64,000 nt of DNA from PALSA-693 sp963702305. GTDB taxonomy: Bacteria; Actinomycetota; Acidimicrobiia; Acidimicrobiales; Palsa-688. The stretch lies in assembly GCA_963702305.1 (NCBI GenBank), contig CAVPBX010000020.1:1-64000 (forward strand), in the 5' to 3' direction. The notes beneath the pieces were generated by a model. The model made no database searches. It was not told the DNA's origin and saw only the letters and a list, made by a program, of their open reading frames with translations. Below, piece after piece: positions 46,270 to 54,360 of this stretch; within the stretch, counting starts at the first letter, position 1; the number at the start of each line of letters is the position of its first letter. The position numbers and the translations under genes are program-made.

Positions 46270-46947
46270 GTGAAGGTCCTGGTGGTCGAGGACGAAAAGC
46301 GCTTGGCGGCGGCGTTGAAGCGAGGGCTGGAGTCGGAGGGCTTTGCCGTCGATGTCGCCCTTGACGGCAGGGAAGGCGAGTGGCTCGCCAGCGAACGCAC
46401 CTATGACGTGATCGTGCTCGACATCATGCTGCCGGGGGTCAACGGCTACCAGCTGTGCGGTCGGCTGCGGGACCAGGGCCTGTGGACGCCAATCTTGATG
46501 CTCACCGCCAAGGAGGGTGAGTACGACGAAGCGGAGGCCCTGGACACAGGGGCGGACGATTTTTTGACCAAGCCGTTCTCCTACGTGGTCCTGCTCGCTC
46601 GCATCCGGGCGTTGCTGCGCCGAGGCGCCGCGCCGCGCCCGGCGATACTCCGCTGCGGCGACGTGAGCCTCGACCCGGCGCGGCGGCGGTGCACGCGTGG
46701 GACGGCGGAGATCACCATGACGGCTCGGGAGCTGGCCGTGCTGGAGTGCCTGATGCGCCGGCCCGGTGCGGTCGTCTCCAAGTCGGAGATTCTCGAGCAC
46801 GTCTGGGACTTTGCCTTCGACGGCGACCCGAACGTGGTGGAGGTGCACATCAGCGCCCTGCGCCGCAAGCTGGACAAGCCGTACGGCCGCCACAGCATCC
46901 GCACGCTCCGCGGCGAGGGTTACCAGCTGGTCGCCGACCTTGGCTGA
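46270..46947 (+). CDS. OmpR/PhoB-family response regulator
   Basis: 225 residues from GTG 46270. Receiver domain with acidic pair VVEDEKRL, phosphoacceptor Asp51 (VIVLDIMLPG) and conserved Lys101 (LTKPFS). Winged-helix effector with LTARELAVLECLMRRPGAVV-like region, VVEVHISALRRKLDKPYGRH and TLRGEGYQLV. Overlaps the sensor kinase gene by 8 bp. The upstream 11-bp repeats and the repeats before the small secreted protein are its probable sites. Confidence 0.95.
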   Translation: MKVLVVEDEKRLAAALKRGLESEGFAVDVALDGREGEWLASERTYDVIVLDIMLPGVNGYQLCGRLRDQGLWTPILMLTAKEGEYDEAEALDTGADDFLTKPFSYVVLLARIRALLRRGAAPRPAILRCGDVSLDPARRRCTRGTAEITMTARELAVLECLMRRPGAVVSKSEILEHVWDFAFDGDPNVVEVHISALRRKLDKPYGRHSIRTLRGEGYQLVADLG

Positions 46948-48316
46948 CCGCCGCTGGCTACGCCGGCTCGGGTCGGTCCGCATCCGCACCACCTTGGCCG
47001 CCACGCTGGTGGTCGCCGCGGCCTTGTCGATCGGCGCCCTCGTGACGCTGGACCGATTTCGCACGTCCCTCGAGAGCAACCGGCGCGACGCGGCCGTGTC
47101 ACGCGCCGTCGATCTGGCGAGCCTCGCCGCGTCCGGGCACCTGCCGTCGCTCCTGGGCTTGCCCAACCAGGACGCCACTTTCGCTCAGGTCGTCGGGGCC
47201 AACGGACGTGTCATCGGGGCCTCCGCCAACATCGCCGGCGAGCCGCCCGTCGGTCCCCCGGTCAGTAGCTCGTCCGGCACCGTGGTGCGCACCATCGACT
47301 CGCCGGTTGGCCAGGACGGTCGGTACGGCCTCGTCGCCCTCCCGGCCCGCATGCCCACCCAGACGGTCACGGTGTACGCCGCCTACTCGCTCGCCACGAG
47401 CGATCTCGCCATCCGCGAGGTCGCCGTGGGGTTGGTCGTCGGGCTGCCGCTGCTCGTGGCCCTGGTGGGGGCGACGGCGTGGATCGTGGTCGGGCGAGCC
47501 CTACGCCCGATCGACGCCATCCGGGGCGAAGTAGCGGAGATCACCAGCCAGGACCTGCATCGCCGGGTCCCCGAGCCGGGCCGCGACGACGAGGTGGCCC
47601 GCCTGGCCCTCACCATGAACTCCATGCTGGACCGGCTGGAAACCTCGGTCGAGCGCCAACGGGCGTTCGTGGCGGACGCCTCCCACGAGCTGCGCAGCCC
47701 GTTGAGCTCCCTGCGGGCCCAGCTCGAGATCGGCCTGGCGGGGGGCGCCACTACCGACTGGACGGCGACGGCCCATGACGCCCTCGCCGAGGAGGCCCGC
47801 ATCGAGCGGCTCGTCACCGATCTGCTGTTGTTGGCTCGGCTCGACGCCACGGCCGTTCCCCTCACCGGCTCGACCGTGGACGTCAACCGAGTCGTCGAGG
47901 CCGAGATCGCCGCCCGGCTGCCCCTACCGGGCGTGACCGTCCGGGCCCATACCAACGGCGCGCGGGCGGTGGTGTCCCTCGACGCCGCGCTGGCCCGGAG
48001 GGTGGTCGCCAACCTGGTGGACAACGCCCAACGTCACGCCGAGAGTGCCGTCACCGTCACCGTCTCGACCCCGTCGCCCGACGCGGTCGAGGTGGTGGTC
48101 GCCGACGACGGACCCGGCATCGCGCCCGCCGACCGCGAGCGGGTGTTCCAACGTTTCACCCGACTCGACGACTCCCGCACCGGCGACCAGGGCGGCGCCG
48201 GACTGGGGCTGGCCATCGTGCGCGACATCGTGGCGCGCCATGGCGGCACCATCGTCTTCGGTGACGCCTCCGTGGGGGCACGCGCCGTCGTCCGCCTCCC
48301 GGCGGCCGGCCCGTGA
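46940..48316 (+). CDS. Sensor histidine kinase
   Basis: 458 residues from TTG 46940 (frame overlap with the regulator). Two membrane helices (about 18-38 and 161-184) bracket a 120-residue extracellular sensor. Then a HAMP domain, phospho-acceptor His249 in SHELRSPLSSLRAQLE, N-box NLVDNAQRHA, G1 VADDGPGIAP and G2 GGAGLGLAIV. Classic HisKA-HATPase type paired with the OmpR-type regulator (MprB/PrrB-like arrangement). Stimulus unknown. Confidence 0.95.
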   Translation: MADRRWLRRLGSVRIRTTLAATLVVAAALSIGALVTLDRFRTSLESNRRDAAVSRAVDLASLAASGHLPSLLGLPNQDATFAQVVGANGRVIGASANIAGEPPVGPPVSSSSGTVVRTIDSPVGQDGRYGLVALPARMPTQTVTVYAAYSLATSDLAIREVAVGLVVGLPLLVALVGATAWIVVGRALRPIDAIRGEVAEITSQDLHRRVPEPGRDDEVARLALTMNSMLDRLETSVERQRAFVADASHELRSPLSSLRAQLEIGLAGGATTDWTATAHDALAEEARIERLVTDLLLLARLDATAVPLTGSTVDVNRVVEAEIAARLPLPGVTVRAHTNGARAVVSLDAALARRVVANLVDNAQRHAESAVTVTVSTPSPDAVEVVVADDGPGIAPADRERVFQRFTRLDDSRTGDQGGAGLGLAIVRDIVARHGGTIVFGDASVGARAVVRLPAAGP

Positions 48317-48323
48317 GCGCCGG

Positions 48324-49073
48324 TCACGATACGGCCAGCAGGTAGTCCTCGGGGTCTCGGTAGGCGGGGCTGGCGGCAGCCCCGGCCGCGTCGGTCAGCT
48401 CGGGATGGGTGTGGCGGGCGTCGGCTACCACGCCCTCCGGCACGGATCGCTCGTCATAGGGACACAAGATGGTGGCGGGAAGCGATGCGAGGGAGAGATT
48501 GATGATCGATTCGTACCGGGTCCACTCGGTGATCTCGGCCGGCGTCCGGCCGGCCCACACCGGCTCGCCGAGGACCCGGATCCAGTGGGCTCCCTCCTCG
48601 AATCGCTGCTTCACGTAGCCGCGATAGCCGTGGAGGGTGGCGCCCGGCGCGCCGTACCACTCCGATGAATCCACGAATTCGACACCGGCCGCGTCGGCGC
48701 CGAGGGCGTCCCGGAGCAAACCGATCTGCCGGCTGGCCGTGACCGCCAGGACGCAATCGGCGCGCGCCGCGCCGTCGCGGAGAAACGGCGCCGCCGAGGC
48801 CAGGTACTCCTCGTCGGATCGGTAGAGGAGGGCGCGGTGCCCGAGCAGGTGCGGGGAGACGACCGCCTCGCCGCCGACCAGGTAGTCGACGCTGACGCGG
48901 AGCGCGTTCGCCAGGGCCACCAGGCTGCCGAGGCGCACCTCCCGGCGGCGGCCGGACTCGATCTGGCTGATCGCCGCCCAGCTGAGGCCGGAGTGGAAGG
49001 CCAGGGCCTCGCGGCTCCACCCCAGGCGCTCCCGGGCTGATCTCAGGCACTCTCCGACTCTCGACGTGGCCAC
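48324..49073 (-). CDS. XRE-HTH regulator fused to MEDS sensory domain
   Basis: 249 residues. XRE helix-turn-helix at about 6-66 (LGWSREALAFHSGLSWAAIS, QIESGRRREVRL), then a MEDS (DcmR-type sensory) domain: GHRALLYRSDEEYLASAAPF, ADCVLAVTASRQIGLLRDAL, WTRYESIINLSLASLPATIL, CPYDERSVP. MEDS domains are linked to sensing of one-carbon or stress ligands and to sigma-factor control. Divergent from the PAS-LuxR gene, with two palindromes between them. Convergent with the kinase (7 bp between stops). Confidence 0.88.
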   Translation of the reverse strand: MATSRVGECLRSARERLGWSREALAFHSGLSWAAISQIESGRRREVRLGSLVALANALRVSVDYLVGGEAVVSPHLLGHRALLYRSDEEYLASAAPFLRDGAARADCVLAVTASRQIGLLRDALGADAAGVEFVDSSEWYGAPGATLHGYRGYVKQRFEEGAHWIRVLGEPVWAGRTPAEITEWTRYESIINLSLASLPATILCPYDERSVPEGVVADARHTHPELTDAAGAAASPAYRDPEDYLLAVS

Positions 49074-49124
49074 GAACCCTCCTCGTAGATGGGCGGGGCG
49101 TATGGTGGCTGGCTGGCTATTCTG

Positions 49125-49149
49125 TCATATGACGCTGTCATTTGACAGT
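49125..49149. promoter_or_regulatory. Two palindromic operators between HTH-MEDS and PAS-LuxR genes
   Basis: GTCATATGAC (49125-49134) is a perfect 10-bp palindrome. CTGTCA-TT-TGACAG (49136-49149) has perfect 6-bp arms. Both share the TGTCA half-site and sit in the 98-bp divergent gap, the expected place for HTH-MEDS repressor binding. Confidence 0.65.
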
Positions 49150-49171
49150 AACTTCTGGTGAAAGACCGAAC

Positions 49172-50239
49172 ATGACCGAAATATCACCACCGAGGGGAGC
49201 GACCGAACGCCAGGTTCGATGGGTGGCCATGTGGCAGGCAGCCGTCAGCGCCAGCCACCTGACGATGGGGTTGGTCGAGCTGTCGACCGCCACCCGCATC
49301 ATCGGATTGTCCGCCGGTGCCGCCGAACTCCTGGGGGTGACACCGGAGGAGGGCCTCGGCCTCGACTACTGGGCGGTCGCGGAGGCGCCCCAGGAAGCGG
49401 TCGGGGCCTTTCGACTGGTGCAGGAGGGACGGCTCGACAGCGTTCGGGGCCGGCGGCGGTTCCACCGGCCGGACGGCTCCACGATCGAGGTCGAGTCGGT
49501 GGGCTGGGCCATCCGCTCTCGCGGCGGGCCCGACCTGGCGTTCTGGGTGACCCGGGACGGCACCACCCCCTCGGCCCAAGTCCTTACCGCGTCGGCCCCC
49601 GGCCCGGCCACGTTGGATCTGGTCGGCGCCCGGGTCACCCTGGACGATCACTGGCAGCTCGCCCGAGTCAGCACCAGCACCGGGCTGCTGCTCGGCCGGC
49701 CCGCGGCCGAACTCGGGGCCACCTCCATCATCGAACTCACCCACCCCGATGACCGGGTGGCGCTCCTGTCCGCCTTCGCCCGCGCCACCGGCGACACCGC
49801 GGTGGGGGTACGCGTCCGCCTTCGCCATCACGACCGCAGCTGGCGCACCACCCATGCCGCCCCGACGGTGATGGAAGGCGACGGGTCGTCCGTGTTCGCC
49901 TTGGACCTGGCGATCGACGAGGAGGGCGCGGCCTCCGGCAACGAACTCGGCCGCCTCGCCGGGCACCTGCGCCGCATCGCCGCCCAAATCGAGTCGGCGG
50001 GCGTCCTGGTGGAGACGGCCGACCCGCTCGGGCTGCCGATCATGACCGAAATGTCGCCCCGCCAGTGGGAGGTCGTGTCCCGCCTGGTTCGGGGCGAGCG
50101 GGTCGCAACCATCGCGGCCGAGATGTTTCTCAGCCAGAGCACGGTCCGGAACCACCTCAGCGCCATCTTCCGCAAGGTGGGGGTGCACTCCCAGCAGGAG
50201 CTGCTGGCCTTGTGGCGGGGCGCCAGCCGGGCCCTGTAA
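49172..50239 (+). CDS. PAS-domain LuxR-family regulator
   Basis: 355 residues from ATG 49172. Two PAS-like folds (about 30-130 with TATRIIGLSAGAAELLGVTP, and 150-265 with LLGRPAAELGATSIIELTHP) and a C-terminal LuxR/GerE HTH: MSPRQWEVVSRLVRGERVAT, MFLSQSTVRNHLSAIFRKVG. A sensor-effector in one chain, probably cytoplasmic. Divergent from the HTH-MEDS gene with shared operators, so the two may regulate each other. Confidence 0.9.
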   Translation: MTEISPPRGATERQVRWVAMWQAAVSASHLTMGLVELSTATRIIGLSAGAAELLGVTPEEGLGLDYWAVAEAPQEAVGAFRLVQEGRLDSVRGRRRFHRPDGSTIEVESVGWAIRSRGGPDLAFWVTRDGTTPSAQVLTASAPGPATLDLVGARVTLDDHWQLARVSTSTGLLLGRPAAELGATSIIELTHPDDRVALLSAFARATGDTAVGVRVRLRHHDRSWRTTHAAPTVMEGDGSSVFALDLAIDEEGAASGNELGRLAGHLRRIAAQIESAGVLVETADPLGLPIMTEMSPRQWEVVSRLVRGERVATIAAEMFLSQSTVRNHLSAIFRKVGVHSQQELLALWRGASRAL

Positions 50240-50325
50240 GCGGCGAATAGGTGAGGTTTGCCCAGTTCGCGGTGACGAGTGCCTATTGAGCCGCGGTCAG
50301 CAATTCGGGATGCTCCCTCCGATGT

Positions 50326-51978
50326 ATGTGTCCGGTGGACCACCAGACGCGAACCCGGGGGGTATATCCGATCCGTCAGATCCCGGCGGCCGACCAGCTG
50401 CTCGCTCCCGTGGCGGTGATCGCCGCTGACAACACCCTCGTCTACGTCAACGCCGCGGCCGCCCACGCGGTGGGCCGGGAGCCCAGCTGGTTGATCGGCC
50501 GCAAACTGCTCCAGCTCATCCATCCCGACGATCGGGCCCGGATCCGCCGCGAGCTGCGCCGGGTGTCCTCCGGCCGGCCTTCCAATGGCTTCACCACCTA
50601 CCGCATGCGCGCCGACCCCACCCGGGAGTGGCGGGTGTTCGAGTCGATCGCCGAAAACCTCCTCGACGACCCGAACATCGAAGGGATCCTGGTGTCGAGT
50701 CGCGACATCACCGAACAACAAGCCCACGAGCGAGAGCTCTACGACGCCGCGTATCGCGACCCGCTCACCGGCCTGCCGAACCGGGCGGAGATCAACCGCC
50801 GGCTCGACGAGATCGTCGCCGCGGACACCCCGCTGGCGGTGGCGTTCGTGGGGATCGACCGCTTCACGCTGATCAACGACTCATTGGGTCACACCGTCGG
50901 CGACGCGGTGCTGCAAGTGGTGGGGGCGCGAGTCGACTCGTCGGTACCGGCCACCACTCTGGTGGGTCGCTTTACCGCCGACGTGCTGGTGCTCCTGGTG
51001 AGCGGGCCCGCGGCGCCAGAAGCCCGGTCACTCCTGTGGCGGGTCGTCGAACGGGTGGCCGATCCGCTCCTCATCGCGGGCCACGAGCTGCGCGTCTCGG
51101 TGAGCGCGGGAATCGCCCACAAGGACGCCACGGCCACGGCCGACTCGCTGTTGCGCGACGCCGGGCTGTCGCTGCACCGGGCCAAGGCCGAGGGCGGCGG
51201 GCGGGTGCAGATCTTCGAGTGCGGCATGCGCGAAGCGGCCATCGCCCGCCTCGAGCTCGAAGCCGATCTGCGCCAAGCGCTGGCCCGGTCCGAGCTGACC
51301 CTCGCCCTCCAGCCGATCGTCCGGCTCCGCGACCACGTCCCCGTCCGCGCCGAGGCGCTCGTCCGCTGGCGCCATCAGGGGCGCGAGTACCAACCGATCG
51401 AGTTCGTCCCGTTGGCCGAGGAGGTGGGTCTCATCGTCTCGCTCGGTGACTGGATCATCGATCGGGCCGCCCAGCTGGCTCCCCTCGCTCCTTGCGGGGA
51501 GATCACGGTCAACCTGTCGCCCCGTCAGCTGGCGACGCCGGGGCTCACCGATCGCATCGCCCGGGTCCTGGCGACGCACAACCTGCCGGCCTCGAGTCTC
51601 AGCTTCGAGGTCACCGAGACGCTGCTGGTCGACCACTACGACTACGGCGCCGAGGTCCTGTATTCGATCCGCCAGCTGGGCTGTCCGATCGGGCTCGACG
51701 ACTTCGGCGCCGGCTACTCCTCGTTGGGCTATCTCCGGCGATTGCCGCTTGACTTCCTCAAGATCGACGGCTCCCTCGGCGCGGACATCGACACCGACCC
51801 CGAGGCCCGGGCCATCGTCGGTGCCATCACCACCATGGCCGACGCCCTCGGGCTCGAGGTCATCGCCGAAGGGGTGGAGACCGAAGCGCAGGCCAACGTC
51901 TTCCGCGACCTCGGTTGCCCGCTGGCCCAGGGCTACCTCTTCGGCCGACCATCCGAAGAAGGGTTTACCGCGCCCTAA
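50326..51978 (+). CDS. PAS-GGDEF-EAL protein, degenerate GGDEF
   Basis: 550 residues: PAS (about 25-130), GGDEF (about 135-300) and EAL (about 310-545). The diguanylate cyclase signature is lost: GRFTADVLVLLV stands where RxGGDEFxxL is expected. The EAL domain keeps its catalytic set: AEALVRWRH, NLSPRQL, FEVTETLLVD, LDDFGAGYSSLGYL, FLKIDGSL, IAEGVETEAQ and AQGYLFGRP. It is therefore expected to hydrolyse c-di-GMP, with the GGDEF perhaps binding GTP for regulation. Its stop overlaps the convergent hydrolase stop by four bases. Confidence 0.92.
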   Translation: MCPVDHQTRTRGVYPIRQIPAADQLLAPVAVIAADNTLVYVNAAAAHAVGREPSWLIGRKLLQLIHPDDRARIRRELRRVSSGRPSNGFTTYRMRADPTREWRVFESIAENLLDDPNIEGILVSSRDITEQQAHERELYDAAYRDPLTGLPNRAEINRRLDEIVAADTPLAVAFVGIDRFTLINDSLGHTVGDAVLQVVGARVDSSVPATTLVGRFTADVLVLLVSGPAAPEARSLLWRVVERVADPLLIAGHELRVSVSAGIAHKDATATADSLLRDAGLSLHRAKAEGGGRVQIFECGMREAAIARLELEADLRQALARSELTLALQPIVRLRDHVPVRAEALVRWRHQGREYQPIEFVPLAEEVGLIVSLGDWIIDRAAQLAPLAPCGEITVNLSPRQLATPGLTDRIARVLATHNLPASSLSFEVTETLLVDHYDYGAEVLYSIRQLGCPIGLDDFGAGYSSLGYLRRLPLDFLKIDGSLGADIDTDPEARAIVGAITTMADALGLEVIAEGVETEAQANVFRDLGCPLAQGYLFGRPSEEGFTAP

Positions 51979-52556
51979 GAGGCCAACCGCTCGGCGGCCT
52001 GGCGCCAGCCGCTCACCGACGCGAAGACCGCCTCCATGCCGCGCAGGGCCGGCTGGTGGAAGCCGTCGGCGGCCGCGGTGCAGTCCGACGCCACCGTCAC
52101 GTCGAAGTCCCGCTGGGCGGCCGAGCGCACAGTGGACTCCACGCACACGTTGGTCACCACGCCGGCGACGAGGAGTCGCGTGATCCCGAGGGCCCGGAGG
52201 ACGACCTCCAGATCGGTGAAGAGGAAGGCGTCGAAGCGGTTCTTGTCGACGAGGGTGTCGCCGTCGAGGGGCATCAGGTCGTCGGTGACCGCGGCGTCCC
52301 AGCTACCCGCCACCAGCGGCGTGCTGTCGGGCGGGAACATGGCTTTGAGCTTGGGCGGGCAGTCGAGGAAGTCGGGCCGGAACTGGTGGCGGGTGTAGAT
52401 CACCGGCCAGTCGAGGGCGCGGACGGCGCCGAGCAGGCCCTTGGTCTCCGCCACCACGTGTTCGATGCCGGGCAGCCCCCGGCCCATGGCCGTGGTCGAC
52501 CCGGCCGGGTGGACGAAGCCGTTCTGCATGTCGATGATCAGGGCGGCGGTGGTCAT
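51975..52556 (-). CDS. Isochorismatase-like cysteine hydrolase
   Basis: 193 residues from ATG 52556. Catalytic Asp in ALIIDMQNGFV, Lys in TLVDKNRFDAF and nucleophile Cys in VAGVVTNVCVESTVRSAA are all present, as in N-carbamoylsarcosine amidase, biuret hydrolase and nicotinamidase relatives. Hydrolyses an amide or ureido bond. The start overlaps the upstream amidase stop by 4 bp, so this is the last gene of the transporter-amidase operon. Confidence 0.92.
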   Translation of the reverse strand: MTTAALIIDMQNGFVHPAGSTTAMGRGLPGIEHVVAETKGLLGAVRALDWPVIYTRHQFRPDFLDCPPKLKAMFPPDSTPLVAGSWDAAVTDDLMPLDGDTLVDKNRFDAFLFTDLEVVLRALGITRLLVAGVVTNVCVESTVRSAAQRDFDVTVASDCTAAADGFHQPALRGMEAVFASVSGWRQAAERLAS

Positions 52557-54103
52557 GGCGTCGCGGCGGCCTCGTAGGCGAACGCGGCCCGGTAGACATC
52601 GGCTTCGCCGAAGCGGGGGCCGATGATCTGCAGCCCGAGCGGGAGGTCGTGTTCGTCCCGGCCGGACGGCAAGGTGAGCGCCGGGTTCCCGGTCAGGTCG
52701 AGGGGGCAGGTGTTGGCCACCGCGGCCATGTTCATGGCGGCCGCGAACTCGGCGTCGCTCATGCGGGAGTCGGCCAGCTCGAACGCGCCTACCGGCGTGG
52801 TCGGGGTGACGAGCAGGTCGGTCGAGGCCAGCACGGACTCGACCTGCCGCCGCAACTCGAGCCGCAGGTTCTGGGCCTTGCCGAAGTGCACGCCGGCGTA
52901 CGCCTCCCGGAGGTGGACTCCGGTCAGCAGCATGCCTTTGAGCATGTGGGGCAGATCCCGGGCCCCCGATCGCACCTGGGCGGCGGTGGTCGCCAGCAGG
53001 TTGACGTCGATGCGGCCCAGGTGGCCGTAGCCCTGGCCGAGGGACTCGAACATGGCCAGCAGCCCGAAGCCCATCGAGCCCATCAGGATGGTGGTGGATT
53101 CGGTCCACAGCGGGACCGACACCGGCACCAGCTCGGCGCCGAGCGAGGTCAGCCGCTTCTGGGCGACCTCGAAGGCGTCGAGCACGGCCGGGGTGCAACC
53201 CATCGGCTCCAGGGCGTCGGTCACCACCCCGATGCGCATGCCTTCGACGCCGGCCTGGCGGCCGGCCAGGTAGGAGAAGGGCCCCGCCGGCAGATCCCGC
53301 ACCCACTGCGGGTCGCGCCAGTCGGCCCCCGCCATGATCTCGAGCATCAGGGCGTTGTCGGCCACCGAGGTGGTCATGGGTCCGATGTGGTCGACGGTGT
53401 GGTCCATGTAGGTGAGGCCGTGGGAGGGCACCAGCCCGTGGGTCGCTTTCATGCCGACCAGGCCGCACCAGGCGGAGGGGATCCGGACGCTGCCCGCCTC
53501 GTCCGCGCCGAGCGCCAAGTCGACCAGGCCGGCGGCGACCGCCGCGCCGGAACCGCTCGAGGAGCCCCCGGTGGAGTAGCGGGGGTTGTGCGGGTTGCGG
53601 GCCGCGCCGAAGGCCGACCCCTCGCCCAGGCCGAGCGCCATGTCCTCCATGTTGGTCTTGGCCGTGATGACCGCCCCGGCGTCCAGGAGCCGCTCGATGA
53701 CGACGGCGTCCTCGGTCGGCACCGGGTACGGCTGACGCCGGCCGCCGACGGTCATCGGCAGGCCGGCCACCGCGATGCAGTCTTTGACCCCCAGGCGGCG
53801 CCCGGCCAGCGGCCCGTCCTCGGCGCCGGTCACCTGGCAGAAGCGGATGATGGCGTTGTAGGGGTCCTCCGCCGCGCTCGGCACCCAGCCCGGGTCGCGC
53901 CGGGTGTGGCGCAGGACGCTGCGGGGCTCGGGCAACTCGTCCAGATGGTCGTAGAGGGCGAGGGAACCCGCCACCGCCGCGATCCAGTCGTCGATCTCCG
54001 CCGGCGAGATGACCAGCCCCAGCCGCTCGGCGTAGGCGGACACCTCACCGGGCGTCGGCGGCTTGAGGTAACCGATGGCGCGCGGGCCGTGCACCCCGCT
54101 CAT
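52553..54103 (-). CDS. Amidase-signature amidase (first)
   Basis: 516 residues. Catalytic triad of the amidase-signature family: Lys in GVKDCIAVAG, cis-Ser in STGGSSSGSGAAVAAG and nucleophile Ser in ADEAGSVRIPSAWCGLVG. The start overlaps by 4 bp a small upstream gene, as seen for amidases with a GatC/AtzG-like partner. Hydrolyses an amide or carbamate-type substrate delivered by the adjoining transporter. Not GatA: no GatB or GatC genes are nearby. Confidence 0.92.
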   Translation of the reverse strand: MSGVHGPRAIGYLKPPTPGEVSAYAERLGLVISPAEIDDWIAAVAGSLALYDHLDELPEPRSVLRHTRRDPGWVPSAAEDPYNAIIRFCQVTGAEDGPLAGRRLGVKDCIAVAGLPMTVGGRRQPYPVPTEDAVVIERLLDAGAVITAKTNMEDMALGLGEGSAFGAARNPHNPRYSTGGSSSGSGAAVAAGLVDLALGADEAGSVRIPSAWCGLVGMKATHGLVPSHGLTYMDHTVDHIGPMTTSVADNALMLEIMAGADWRDPQWVRDLPAGPFSYLAGRQAGVEGMRIGVVTDALEPMGCTPAVLDAFEVAQKRLTSLGAELVPVSVPLWTESTTILMGSMGFGLLAMFESLGQGYGHLGRIDVNLLATTAAQVRSGARDLPHMLKGMLLTGVHLREAYAGVHFGKAQNLRLELRRQVESVLASTDLLVTPTTPVGAFELADSRMSDAEFAAAMNMAAVANTCPLDLTGNPALTLPSGRDEHDLPLGLQIIGPRFGEADVYRAAFAYEAAATP

Positions 54104-54342
54104 CGGGCCCAGTCCTCGAAGGTCGGCTCGGCCCCGAACACCAGGGCCGGAACCTCGTAGCGGGCTTCGGGCACGGCGTAGAGGGAGTCGATCCCGGTGC
54201 GCAGCATCAGGTACGACTTGGCGAACGCCTGCAGCTCCGCCTCGGTCGGCGCCAGACGGGCGCGGGCCATTAGCTGGGCCACGTGCGCGACATCTTCGGC
54301 GCTGGGCGCGGCGGGGACAGGGTCAAGGGTGGCGTCAGGCAT
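54100..54342 (-). CDS. Small amidase-partner protein (GatC/AtzG-like by position and shape)
   Basis: 80 residues with two helices and an extended acidic-hydrophobic tail: AEDVAHVAQLMARARLAPTE, AELQAFAKSYLMLRTGID, YEVPALVFGAEPTFEDW. The size, helix-helix-tail layout and PALVF ending recall GatC and AtzG, small subunits that wrap around amidase-signature partners. Translationally coupled to the amidase by a 4-bp overlap. Homology to AtzG is not certain at sequence level. Confidence 0.65.
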   Translation of the reverse strand: MPDATLDPVPAAPSAEDVAHVAQLMARARLAPTEAELQAFAKSYLMLRTGIDSLYAVPEARYEVPALVFGAEPTFEDWAR

Positions 54343-54360
54343 GGTGGTCCTCTCTTTTCC

